Shown: positions 1 to 5,639, counted from the stretch's first letter. The stretch: DNA of 6,061 nt from an uncultured Planctomycetaceae bacterium (GCA_947307005.1 CAMZHY010000244.1:1-6061); one strand, 5' to 3'. Translations and numbers: made by a program. The notes: generated by a model not told the origin, from the sequence alone.

Positions 1-93
1 CCGGGTTTTGAAAATGAGCGCGTCGCCGGCGATTTGATGGACGAAATCATCATAGACGGCGTCGCGTCGCGCGAAGGTTTTGACACGCGGTGA
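1..93 (+). CDS. 3' end of an unidentified gene running in from the left edge
   Basis: Frame 1 is open from the first base to a TGA at 91-93, giving 30 codons that end in ...GFDTR. The codons (GAC, GAA, ATC, GTC, GCG, CGC) match the usage of the minus-strand genes in this window, and the residues are charged and mixed as in a real C-terminus (acidic and isoleucine-rich in the middle, DLMDEIIIDG). The piece is too short to assign a family. It is the only plausible plus-strand gene here and converges with the methyltransferase ending at 238. The alternative is a chance open frame, since 30 codons are not decisive in GC-rich DNA. Confidence 0.45.
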   Translation, partial: PGFENERVAGDLMDEIIIDGVASREGFDTR

Positions 94-214
94 TTATATG
101 GGAAGGAAAGCAAAACGACAACAAAACTCAACGGAAGAATCCTGATTTCAAGGAAAATGTTTCACGCCGCCGTTTGCTTTGCCTCAAACGCGCAGCGACG
201 GCGTCGCGGCGTCT

Positions 215-233
215 AAAAACGCGGGCGGCGTTT
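215..233 (-). terminator. Likely intrinsic terminator after the methyltransferase
   Basis: Read on the minus strand, AAACGC and GCGTTT form a perfect 6-bp stem around a 5-base loop (CGCCC). The final TTT of the stem continues into two more T residues, making a short U tract. It begins five bases after the methyltransferase stop codon. The stem is short and half A-T, so it is probably a modest terminator; placement is the main support. Confidence 0.45.
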
Positions 234-237
234 GGCG

Positions 238-996
238 CTATTGTTTTCTCGCGATGACGACGGGCTGATAGAAGCCCGTTTCCTCGGGAAACTTCCACGC
301 GACCTCGCGGCAGCCGTTTGAGAGGAGCAAATTCGTCAGTTCTTCTCGATGGACGGCGCGGTATTCGCATTCGAATTTACTGATTTGCAGCGCTTCTTCG
401 TCGTCGACGATATATTGGATCAGTCGATAATGATCGTCGTTCCAGTCCCAAGTTTGGAAAGAAACGCGACGCCCCTTCTCCGTCTTATGAATGTAAGGAG
501 GCGAATACGGCGGTTTTTCCGCTAACAAACGGTCATAATCGCGAATACTGGCGACGGTAAGCCCGCCCGGCCTTGTTTGGGCGACGAGACTCCGAACCGC
601 CGCCGCCAGCGCGTCGCTCGTCGGCATGTGCGGCAGCGCGTTGTCCATCGCGATCACGACGTCGAACCGTTCCGCGAAGACGTCCGATAAAAAGCGAAAA
701 TCGGCGCGCTCAAGGCGTATCTTAACGCCGTTCTCCTTCGCCCTTGCCCTCGCTTCGACTAACTCCGCTTCGCTGATATCGGAGCCCGTTACGTCGTATC
801 CGAGCGCCGCCAGCCCGATAGCCTGCGTTCCGATCCCGCACGCGCAGTCGAGAATACGCGCGGTCTGATCGACGCCAAACGCGTTAAAGAGTTTGTTTAA
901 GATCGCCGCCTGCTCGCGCGTCGCGGCCCGCCAGTCCTGAAACAGCTTGTCGTATTGCGACGCCAGACTGTCGTAAAAGGTTTGCGTAATATCCAT
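238..996 (-). CDS. Class I SAM-dependent methyltransferase
   Basis: The 252-residue protein is a soluble Rossmann-fold methyltransferase that would transfer a methyl group from S-adenosylmethionine; the acceptor cannot be told from sequence. Motif I is clear at about residues 48-58 (ILDCACGIGTQ), the acidic residue closing strand 2 is D73 in VTGSDIS, the adenine-contact region has AD at 98-99, and motif IV is around 112-124 (DVVIAMDNALPHM). The N-terminus (YDSLASQYDKLF) is the helical start common to small-molecule methyltransferases related to glycine/sarcosine-type enzymes, which supports this ATG. The ribosome site is weak (GGGGAAA, about seven bases upstream). No signal peptide or membrane segment is seen. 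It is separated by 168 bases from the mannanase upstream and is followed by a terminator-like hairpin, so it may be expressed alone. The fold is secure; the substrate is unknown. Confidence 0.9.
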   Translation of the reverse strand: MDITQTFYDSLASQYDKLFQDWRAATREQAAILNKLFNAFGVDQTARILDCACGIGTQAIGLAALGYDVTGSDISEAELVEARARAKENGVKIRLERADFRFLSDVFAERFDVVIAMDNALPHMPTSDALAAAVRSLVAQTRPGGLTVASIRDYDRLLAEKPPYSPPYIHKTEKGRRVSFQTWDWNDDHYRLIQYIVDDEEALQISKFECEYRAVHREELTNLLLSNGCREVAWKFPEETGFYQPVVIARKQ

Positions 997-1046
997 GAAT
1001 TGGTTTCCCCGTATTCGCCGCGAAGCTTACGCGCCGTCCGACGTCC

Positions 1047-1148
1047 TCATTTCTCGCCGATGAAATTGAACCCGTTGGAGGCATGCTCATTCATTGTGGC
1101 GAAGGTTAGGCGTTCATACTCCTTCCGACGAAAATTTTGAGTCTTGTT
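1047..1148 (-). pseudogene. Possible remnant: 33-codon coding-like tail with no start
   Basis: On the minus strand, a frame between an in-frame TGA (1149-1151) and a TGA at 1047-1049 is open for 33 codons and ends ...NEHASNGFNFIGEK. The composition (aromatics, Asn, charged residues, codons such as TTC, AAC, ATC, GGC, GAG) reads like the end of a real protein. There is no start codon with a ribosome site; the only in-frame ATG is internal, at codon 19. An AAGGAG at 1119-1124 lies inside the frame but has no start at workable spacing. It sits just downstream of the mannanase stop. It may be the 3' end of a disrupted gene or a chance open frame. I do not recognise a family. Confidence 0.3.
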
Positions 1149-1164
1149 TCACGGTTTCATTTTC

Positions 1165-2829
1165 TTACGGATTATCTGTGATCGGTTCGCCCGCTGCGGG
1201 CAGATTGACAAACTGCTGTTTCAGCAGCGAGAGATCGACCGCGTTGATTTTGCTGTCGCCGTTAAAATCAGCGCGGGCAGCCTGCGCTTCGGTCTGCTCA
1301 GTGGACGTCGGCAGAAACTGTTGCAGCAGCCTTACGTCCGCCGCGTCAATCTCGCCGTCCGCATTGACGTCCCCGCTCAGAACCGGAGAATCGTCGGTTT
1401 CCTCTTCGCTCCGCCGCAGGTCGGGCGCGGCGACGCCGTAGCTGTATACATCGGGGATCTCATCCAGCGTCAGTACATAATCACTGTTGTAAACCTGTTT
1501 CAGATAATTTGCGGTGTTGATTGCATTACCGTCGATAAAAGAAGTATGCCATGTCATAAACCACAGCCATTTTGCCCCGTCCGCTTTCATTTTCTCCGGA
1601 TCGGGAATCGGACCGTTTTCATGCAGACAGACCGGCTTGTTTGATACGCTTGCCGCACGCTGATACATACTTACCAGTGAATCGGTATGATTGACATAGG
1701 TATCCGCGCCGATCACGTCAACATATTCATCCCCCGGATACCAGCCCGCCTTCACATCGCCGGAATAGCCGAGGGTCCAGATCAGATTGTTCAGTCCCCA
1801 TTCATTTGTATAGCGGTCGTACATGAACCGCCAGAGCTTTTTGAAGTTCTCTGCGCCGCCCTTACCCCACCAGAACCATGCGCCGTCAAATTCATGGAAC
1901 GGGCGCCAGATGACGGGGACGTCCGCTTCCTGCAATTCCTTGAGCGCAGCGGCGCCCTTGTCCATGCCGGCTATGAGCGCGTTATACTCGCTTGTGCCAG
2001 GCGTCAGAAGCTTCGACCAGTTCGGCTCTGCCGCCAAGGATTCCCTATGGCTCCCTTTGAAATCATCGCCGCAGTGCCAGCAGATCGTGACGACGCCGCC
2101 CTTTGCAGCCCAAGCCTTGGCGCGGCGGTTGCAGCCTGAAAAATCCTCGCCCATATAGTCAAGTCCGCGGATGACAGGCAATCTGCCGCTTGCATTCTGA
2201 ATGATATTGAATTCATAGTTCTCGCTGCCCTTCCATGTGGATTCCTGCTGACCAGCAAGCGCCTTTTTGCCGTAGGTATCGCAAAGAAAAGCATAAAGAG
2301 ACTGTGTTTTCTGTGTTGCATTCGGATTTGAGAGCTTGGCGTCGGATGACACGGTTCCGCCTTTCCACGGAGTGATTGTCAGCGTATCAAGATAGGTCCA
2401 GCCCCATGACGACTCCACCGTGACGCTGTTTTCACCGGCAGTCAGATTTGCGATAACTGCCGCAGTATCAAATTTGCCGGAATCTGTATACCCGAAGTTG
2501 ACCGTTCCGTTCCGCTTTCCGTTGACAAGAATGTTTTGGATTTTACCGTTTTCGTCATAGGGCTGACTGTAGCGGAGACTGAGCGTATATGCGCCTGCCG
2601 ACCCCACGTTGACTTTCAGCGTGACGGAATCCCCCGCATCCAGCAGACTGACTGCTTTTCCGCAACTTGCGCCTTTCAGCAGTACAATTTCGGTTTTCTC
2701 CGTTCCAACGTCGTAAATTGTACCGGATTCCCACTCATATGTATCCGCCGTCTGCGCCGGAACCGGCTGTATTCCCGAAACAGCCAGAATTCCTATGAAC
2801 AGCAAGATAAGTCCTCTCTGCATTTTCAT
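1165..2829 (-). CDS. Secreted beta-mannanase: CBM35-like + GH26 + type I dockerin
   Basis: This 554-residue enzyme should hydrolyse internal beta-1,4-mannosidic bonds in mannan, glucomannan or galactomannan outside the cell. Residues 1-26 are a signal peptide (basic MKMQR, hydrophobic LILLFIGILAV, cleavage likely near PVPAQT). Residues 30-155 form a beta-rich carbohydrate-binding module resembling CBM35/CBM6 (YEWESG start, YTLSLRYS, final YLDTLTI). The GH26 domain spans about 173-455: acid/base E313 in WRPFHEFDGAWFWW and nucleophile E404 in CLHENGPIPDP. After a short acidic linker comes a type I dockerin (485-541) with two calcium-loop repeats, DVNADGEIDAAD and DFNGDSKINAVD, each with D/N/D and a closing D. 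This order matches known cellulosomal Man26 enzymes of Clostridia. The ribosome site is moderate (GAGAG, 8 bases from ATG); a second ATG two codons on is possible. CpG is visibly sparser than in the neighbours, suggesting horizontal origin. Confidence 0.93.
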   Translation of the reverse strand: MKMQRGLILLFIGILAVSGIQPVPAQTADTYEWESGTIYDVGTEKTEIVLLKGASCGKAVSLLDAGDSVTLKVNVGSAGAYTLSLRYSQPYDENGKIQNILVNGKRNGTVNFGYTDSGKFDTAAVIANLTAGENSVTVESSWGWTYLDTLTITPWKGGTVSSDAKLSNPNATQKTQSLYAFLCDTYGKKALAGQQESTWKGSENYEFNIIQNASGRLPVIRGLDYMGEDFSGCNRRAKAWAAKGGVVTICWHCGDDFKGSHRESLAAEPNWSKLLTPGTSEYNALIAGMDKGAAALKELQEADVPVIWRPFHEFDGAWFWWGKGGAENFKKLWRFMYDRYTNEWGLNNLIWTLGYSGDVKAGWYPGDEYVDVIGADTYVNHTDSLVSMYQRAASVSNKPVCLHENGPIPDPEKMKADGAKWLWFMTWHTSFIDGNAINTANYLKQVYNSDYVLTLDEIPDVYSYGVAAPDLRRSEEETDDSPVLSGDVNADGEIDAADVRLLQQFLPTSTEQTEAQAARADFNGDSKINAVDLSLLKQQFVNLPAAGEPITDNP

Positions 2830-2831
2830 TT

Positions 2832-2906
2832 CTAATTCTCTCGTTTTCGATAGCGACCATATAATTGGACTTTATTGAATAAAGGCGTTTGAGTAAAACG
2901 CTTCAT
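2832..2906 (-). other. 24-codon reading frame chained between the leader frame and the mannanase
   Basis: An ATG whose last two bases overlap the TGA of the preceding 14-codon frame (ATGA arrangement) opens 24 codons beginning MKRFTQTPLFNK, rich in Lys, Arg and Asn. The TAG at 2832-2834 lies two bases before the mannanase ATG. This arrangement would allow translational coupling into the mannanase. There is no independent Shine-Dalgarno, and a frame this short in AT-rich DNA can arise by chance, so I do not call it a gene. Confidence 0.2.
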
Positions 2907-2935
2907 TTTTGAAGCGTAAACTTGTTAAAAGCGTT
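2883..2935. promoter_or_regulatory. Cluster of four AAGCGTT-like half-sites
   Basis: Four near-identical heptamers lie within 53 bases upstream of the mannanase: AGGCGTT at 2883-2889 (plus), AAGCGTT at 2897-2903 (minus), AAGCGTA at 2912-2918 (plus) and AAGCGTT at 2929-2935 (plus). Start-to-start distances are 14, 15 and 17 bases. The middle two form the inverted repeat listed separately. Such a cluster could be an operator array for a sugar-responsive regulator, or simply a byproduct of the hairpin. No regulator gene is present in the window. Confidence 0.3.
2898..2917 (-). terminator. Perfect inverted repeat upstream of the mannanase (terminator, attenuator or operator)
   Basis: ACGCTTC and GAAGCGT form a perfect 7-bp stem with a 6-base loop. 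On the minus strand the stem is followed directly by TTT, giving a run of four T with the last stem base. It lies about 80 bases after the transglutaminase-like gene and about 70 bases before the mannanase ATG, and it covers the stop codon of a 14-codon frame. It could end the upstream operon, attenuate mannanase transcription, or bind a dimeric regulator; sequence alone does not decide. Confidence 0.45.
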
Positions 2936-2947
2936 GATCTTCATCAT
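2903..2947 (-). CDS. Very short frame with a strong ribosome site: leader peptide or truncated gene start
   Basis: On the minus strand AGGGGTGG (2953-2960), a five-base spacer and ATGATG open a 14-codon frame (MMKINAFNKFTLQK) ending in TGA. The Shine-Dalgarno is stronger than that of the mannanase itself, which suggests real translation initiation. The product is basic, as an exported protein's first residues would be, but no hydrophobic stretch follows. The stop lies inside the hairpin at 2898-2917. Two explanations fit: a leader peptide acting on mannanase expression, or the beginning of a resident gene whose body was lost when the mannanase arrived. Confidence 0.35.
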   Translation of the reverse strand: MMKINAFNKFTLQK

Positions 2948-2995
2948 TGTTTCCACCCCTTTGGTTTGCCATGCTACTTGAGCAATATCCATAAG

Positions 2996-3604
2996 TCAAT
3001 CGCCCCCGTCAACCGCGGCGTCGGAGATCGCGTCCGGCAGACGACTTTCGCACATCTCCAACGCGTCGTCGCTTTCTTCCAAGACTCTCATGAACACCGC
3101 GTCGGGACGCGGACGGTTGTCGCGATAATCGATCTCCCCCTCCGAAGCGATATGAAAGGCGAGCTTTTCCTCGTCGATAGAAAACTCCGCGTCGATCCCC
3201 TCCTTGTTTCCTCTCGCGTCCAGCCGGATCCATCGACCGAGCGAGGAAACGTATACGGTATTCAGAGCGTGGAGGCAATACCCGGCGTCCGGCGCGTCGC
3301 CCAATCTTAAACGTTGATAGCTAAACCCGGCGGGGATTCCGTTTGCGCGAAGGAGCGCCGCCAAAAGAATGGACTTCGCTTGGCAAACGCCGACGCCCTC
3401 TCTCAAAACGTCGCTTGCGGATATCGTCACCCGCCTATCCTGAACGTCCCACGAGTGGCGTATGGCGTCTCTTACAAAAGAATACGCGGACCTAATTAGA
3501 CTCAATTCGTCGTCAGACTCGCTTTTTAACTTGTCGGCGAACCTTTTCACTTCGGGATTGTTAAAATCCACGTATTTCGTTTCTTCCAGGTATTCTTCAA
3601 ACAT
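2996..3604 (-). CDS. Transglutaminase-like cysteine protein
   Basis: The 202-residue protein carries the transglutaminase-like core (papain-like fold; family members act as proteases, peptidases or amidases more often than cross-linkers). The likely triad is C74 in GVGVCQAKSILLAALLRANGI, H112 in YCLHALNTVYV and D128 in RWIRLDARGN, all in the expected order and spacing. The N-terminal part (about 17-50) is the usual helical lead-in; the last 60 residues are acidic and show no recognised domain. No signal peptide is visible, so it is probably cytoplasmic, unlike many family members. Its ATG lies within the end of the GNAT gene (8-base overlap, ATGTTTGA), and it has no clear ribosome site, so it is probably translationally coupled. 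It is the last gene of the five-gene run. The substrate is unknown. Confidence 0.85.
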   Translation of the reverse strand: MFEEYLEETKYVDFNNPEVKRFADKLKSESDDELSLIRSAYSFVRDAIRHSWDVQDRRVTISASDVLREGVGVCQAKSILLAALLRANGIPAGFSYQRLRLGDAPDAGYCLHALNTVYVSSLGRWIRLDARGNKEGIDAEFSIDEEKLAFHIASEGEIDYRDNRPRPDAVFMRVLEESDDALEMCESRLPDAISDAAVDGGD

Positions 3605-4166
3605 GATTCGTCAACTCGCGCGCTTGCCTAGCGATAAGCTGTTCGTCTTTGGAAATGCAAACGATATGCTCCGTCCGCAAATCCCCTTCAATGAAGCAAG
3701 GAACGTTATTCATCGTATAACGATATTTAAAGCCGCGTTTTTCCAGAACCCGCTTTGATCTGACGTTCCCGTCGAAGTAGCCCGCCCATATCCTTTCGAG
3801 ATTCAAATCTTCGAAACCGCGCCTCGTTAGTTCCTTGACCGCCTCGGGGATAAGCCCTCGACCCCAGAAGGGGACGCCGATCCAGTAGCCGATCTCGGCC
3901 TCCGTATCGGAGAGATTCAAATGGCTGTCCTTGCCGATCATCAGCCCGACGCTCCCTATCGGGCGGCCCGTTTCTTTCAGGACGACCGCGTATGTTTCCG
4001 GGCCGGAAAAATAGTTCTTAATGACGTCTCGACTCTCCTCGACGCTCGCGAGGGCGTTCCAGCCCGCCGGCGGTCCGACGTCGGGGCTGCTCGCATATCG
4101 AAACAAGTCTTCCGCTTCCGATTCGCGCCACGGGCGAAGCGTCAACCTTTCCGTTTCCAACTCCAT
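3597..4166 (-). CDS. GNAT family N-acetyltransferase (RimJ/RimL type)
   Basis: The 189-residue protein is a full-length GNAT that transfers acetyl from acetyl-CoA to an amine. It starts with the typical TERLTLRPW strand (5-13), has motif A at about 91-110 (EIGYWIGVPFWGRGLIPEA, with the pyrophosphate-binding WGRG) and motif B with N134 and the GNVRSKRVLEKRGF helix at 133-146. This pattern is the Acetyltransf_3 group, which includes ribosomal-protein N-terminal acetyltransferases and many enzymes acting on small molecules or antibiotics; no closer assignment is possible. The ATG is preceded by GGGGAG at about eight bases. It follows the CatA-like gene by 22 bases and overlaps the transglutaminase-like gene by eight, so it is within the operon. 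Confidence 0.9.
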   Translation of the reverse strand: MELETERLTLRPWRESEAEDLFRYASSPDVGPPAGWNALASVEESRDVIKNYFSGPETYAVVLKETGRPIGSVGLMIGKDSHLNLSDTEAEIGYWIGVPFWGRGLIPEAVKELTRRGFEDLNLERIWAGYFDGNVRSKRVLEKRGFKYRYTMNNVPCFIEGDLRTEHIVCISKDEQLIARQARELTNHV

Positions 4167-4188
4167 TCGTTATCTCCCCAGACGCCGA

Positions 4189-4842
4189 TTATCTTCTAAC
4201 AAACGATTCGATTTCCTTCTGAAGCAGACGAAAAACGTTCGCGACCAGATACCCGTCGGCGATCGCGTGATTCAGGCGGACGCTGACCGGCATGAGGAGT
4301 CTGCCGTTTTCCTCCCGATACTTTCCCCAGTTGACGATCGGCGGGAAGAACAGATATCCGTCGGGGAGTTCAATGTTCAGCGAATCGTAGGAGAGCCAAG
4401 AGATATACGACGCGTCAAACCAATTGGGATGGTTCGCCATGTCGAGACCGTATTCTCGCGTTTTCTTCGCCGTTTCGAGGTCGTTCAGGGCGCCGGCGTA
4501 AAAGACGTCGTAGTCCTCGGCGTAGGCCGTGTAGACGGGCGAACACGTTTCCGTGTCGTCGTGAAAGACGTACTGCGTCGGGTTGATGACGTCGTAGCAG
4601 ATCAGCTCGTCGGTCTGCCAAAGATAGCCCATTTTATAGTCGTCTCGGGAGTTGAGCGTCTTCGAGAGGAGATACAGGAAATTGACGTAGAACTTGGACC
4701 CCTTCTCCTTGGAATACGCCGCGAGATCGGTCGCGTCGACTCGCGCCGTCATCGAGACCGAGCATTTGCAGTCTTCGGAAAAATGGCGAAAAACGCCCTT
4801 TCGATAATACGTTTCCTTATCGACGATCCGGTAGTTCGTCAT
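4189..4842 (-). CDS. Chloramphenicol acetyltransferase-like (CatA family) protein
   Basis: At 217 residues this is the standard length for the trimeric CatA fold, which moves acetyl from acetyl-CoA to a hydroxyl. The catalytic motif HxxxDG is intact: H192 and D196 in LNHAIADGYLV. The N-terminal YYRKGVFRHF matches the W-x-R-K...F...F start that supplies the buried arginine, and SYISWLSYDSLNIEL (145-159) corresponds to the conserved S-x-I-P-W-x-S-F segment. Differences from true resistance enzymes are visible: N instead of H before the catalytic His, L instead of H after GY, and S instead of P in the SxIPW segment. Many gut bacteria carry such divergent homologues with unknown acceptors, so chloramphenicol resistance should not be assumed. 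A strong ribosome site (AAGGAAGGA) precedes the ATG. It is the third gene of the run. Confidence 0.88.
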   Translation of the reverse strand: MTNYRIVDKETYYRKGVFRHFSEDCKCSVSMTARVDATDLAAYSKEKGSKFYVNFLYLLSKTLNSRDDYKMGYLWQTDELICYDVINPTQYVFHDDTETCSPVYTAYAEDYDVFYAGALNDLETAKKTREYGLDMANHPNWFDASYISWLSYDSLNIELPDGYLFFPPIVNWGKYREENGRLLMPVSVRLNHAIADGYLVANVFRLLQKEIESFVRR

Positions 4843-4846
4843 ACGG

Positions 4847-4855
4847 TTCCTTCCT
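4847..4855 (-). promoter_or_regulatory. Strong ribosome binding site of the CatA-like gene
   Basis: AAGGAAGGA on the minus strand ends four bases before the ATG at 4842. It fixes the start of the acetyltransferase and suggests efficient initiation within the polycistronic message. Confidence 0.6.
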
Positions 4856-4875
4856 TTGTACGCGCCAATATGTAA

Positions 4876-5253
4876 TTATTCCTTCACGTAAAGCAGATTC
4901 AAATCGCCGTCGACAAAGCCCGTCGCGACGCCGCGCAGCGTCTTGAGTTTATCGGAGCAACGTCCGCCTTCGAGATACTTTTGAACCGCTTCCGCGACTT
5001 CCGACGCGACGTTCTTCCAATTCGTTTTCTCTTCCCATGAATACGGAGCGTCTCGCGTTTCAAAATCCGTCGCCTCGTCGCAAGCCCAGTCTTCGCCGTC
5101 TTTATCAAAGGACGACGTTCCAACGACTTCTACCGACCATCGCCGCCTTCCGTCCTCGTAGATATTGAAACTCAGCGCGACGACGCCGTCGGGAATCTCC
5201 TTTTCAAGAACGCCGTCGAGCCATTTCGCAAAGTCGTCGTATATCAACGCCAT
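4876..5253 (-). CDS. Uncharacterised acidic 125-residue protein
   Basis: I cannot name this family with certainty. The protein is small, acidic and soluble, with no signal peptide or membrane segment. Visible blocks are an N-terminal helix (DFAKWLDGVLEKEIPDG, 7-23), a predicted beta pair ALSFNIYED and WSVEVVGTSSFD (26-50), the striking DGEDWACDE motif (52-60), a helix EVAEAVQKYLEGG (85-97) and a C-terminal TGFVDGDLNLLYV strand (111-123). From memory, similar proteins with a DWACDE-like segment occur scattered in Clostridia and Bacteroidetes; some small acidic proteins of this sort serve as immunity proteins, but no toxin is seen here, so that is only a possibility. It lies 25 bases after the DUF3795 gene and 33 bases before the CatA-like gene, so it is co-transcribed. 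The ribosome site is weak (AAGAGA). Confidence 0.75.
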   Translation of the reverse strand: MALIYDDFAKWLDGVLEKEIPDGVVALSFNIYEDGRRRWSVEVVGTSSFDKDGEDWACDEATDFETRDAPYSWEEKTNWKNVASEVAEAVQKYLEGGRCSDKLKTLRGVATGFVDGDLNLLYVKE

Positions 5254-5278
5254 GGCGATTCTCTTTTGGAACCGGCGA

Positions 5279-5629
5279 TTATTCGTCCGCGCGATTTGTC
5301 CCTTTTAAATTTTCCAAGACCTCCGGAACGTTGGAAATAATCTCGCCGACGGTCGGACATGTTTCCAGTTCCGGACAGTCGCCGCACGTCTCGACGCCCT
5401 TTTTCAGGGCGCATTGACGAATTCCGCAGAGGCTTTCGCAGTAGTAGGTCTTGACCCCGTCCGCGCGACAGCCGAGGCAGTTGATATGTTCGGGCAGAAT
5501 CGGCGAGTTATACATTTCCGCCCACTGCTTCGCCGTTTTTTCCCGCAGCGCCTGATCGTCGTTAATCGTCGCGAGATACGCGTCGCACTTTTCACAGTCC
5601 AGTCCGCAGTAGCCGATCGATTTTTTCAT
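5279..5629 (-). CDS. DUF3795 cysteine-rich, probably metal-binding protein
   Basis: The 116-residue protein has eleven cysteines. It opens with the DUF3795 signature GYCGLDCEKCDAY (C8, C12, C15), followed by a helix and then CLGC (51-54) and further cysteines at 64, 68, 73, 82, 85 and 91, including CGDC and ETCP. This pattern is typical of zinc or iron-sulfur coordination. The biochemical role of the family is not established. The length is usual for the family, and the start is well supported by AAGGAG ten bases before the ATG. It is the first gene of the tight five-gene run and follows a 211-base spacer with hairpins and a possible promoter. Confidence 0.9.
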   Translation of the reverse strand: MKKSIGYCGLDCEKCDAYLATINDDQALREKTAKQWAEMYNSPILPEHINCLGCRADGVKTYYCESLCGIRQCALKKGVETCGDCPELETCPTVGEIISNVPEVLENLKGTNRADE

Positions 5630-5639
5630 GGTTGCGCGT

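Noticed and set aside
164..231. ACGCCGCC / GGCGGCGT inverted repeat with a 52-base gap
   Set aside because: The long gap and the abundance of GCC/GGC words in the region make it unconvincing; the compact hairpin at 217-233 explains the right arm better.
128..370. Minus-strand open frame of 80 codons near the left edge
   Set aside because: It runs through the terminator and the end of the methyltransferase in another frame; the Arg-rich product is typical of frame-shifted GC-rich DNA.
884..1090. Minus-strand frame of 68 codons covering the methyltransferase start
   Set aside because: It has no ribosome site and overlaps the conserved N-terminus of the methyltransferase in another frame.
1109..1126. 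GGAAGGAG followed by ATG AAC GCC TAA on the minus strand
   Set aside because: The ATG is only one base from the Shine-Dalgarno-like sequence and the frame stops after three codons, so it is not a usable start; the purine run is more likely part of the coding-like remnant frame.
1144..1644. Plus-strand open frame of 166 codons opposite the mannanase C-terminus
   Set aside because: It is antisense to the dockerin and the end of the GH26 domain, which have clear motifs; its product shows no domain.
1158..2827. CATTTTC present at both ends of the mannanase gene as a possible target-site duplication
   Set aside because: It is seven bases of low complexity, and the same TTCATTTTC-like string also occurs inside the gene near 1588, so it is not evidence of insertion.
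2869..2883. TTTATT-G-AATAAA palindrome in the mannanase leader
   Set aside because: Although perfect, it is short and entirely A-T, so it is likely by chance in this AT-rich leader; no separate function is claimed.
4021..4875. Plus-strand open frame of 284 codons
   Set aside because: It lies opposite the well-supported CatA-like gene and the start of the GNAT gene. Its Arg/Val-rich product has no recognisable domain and reflects antisense reading of GAC, GTC and TCG codons.
2996..5629. Integron cassette array (GNAT, CatA-like and other small same-strand genes)
   Set aside because: Intergenic gaps of 22-33 bases and an 8-base overlap leave no room for attC sites, and no integrase is present.
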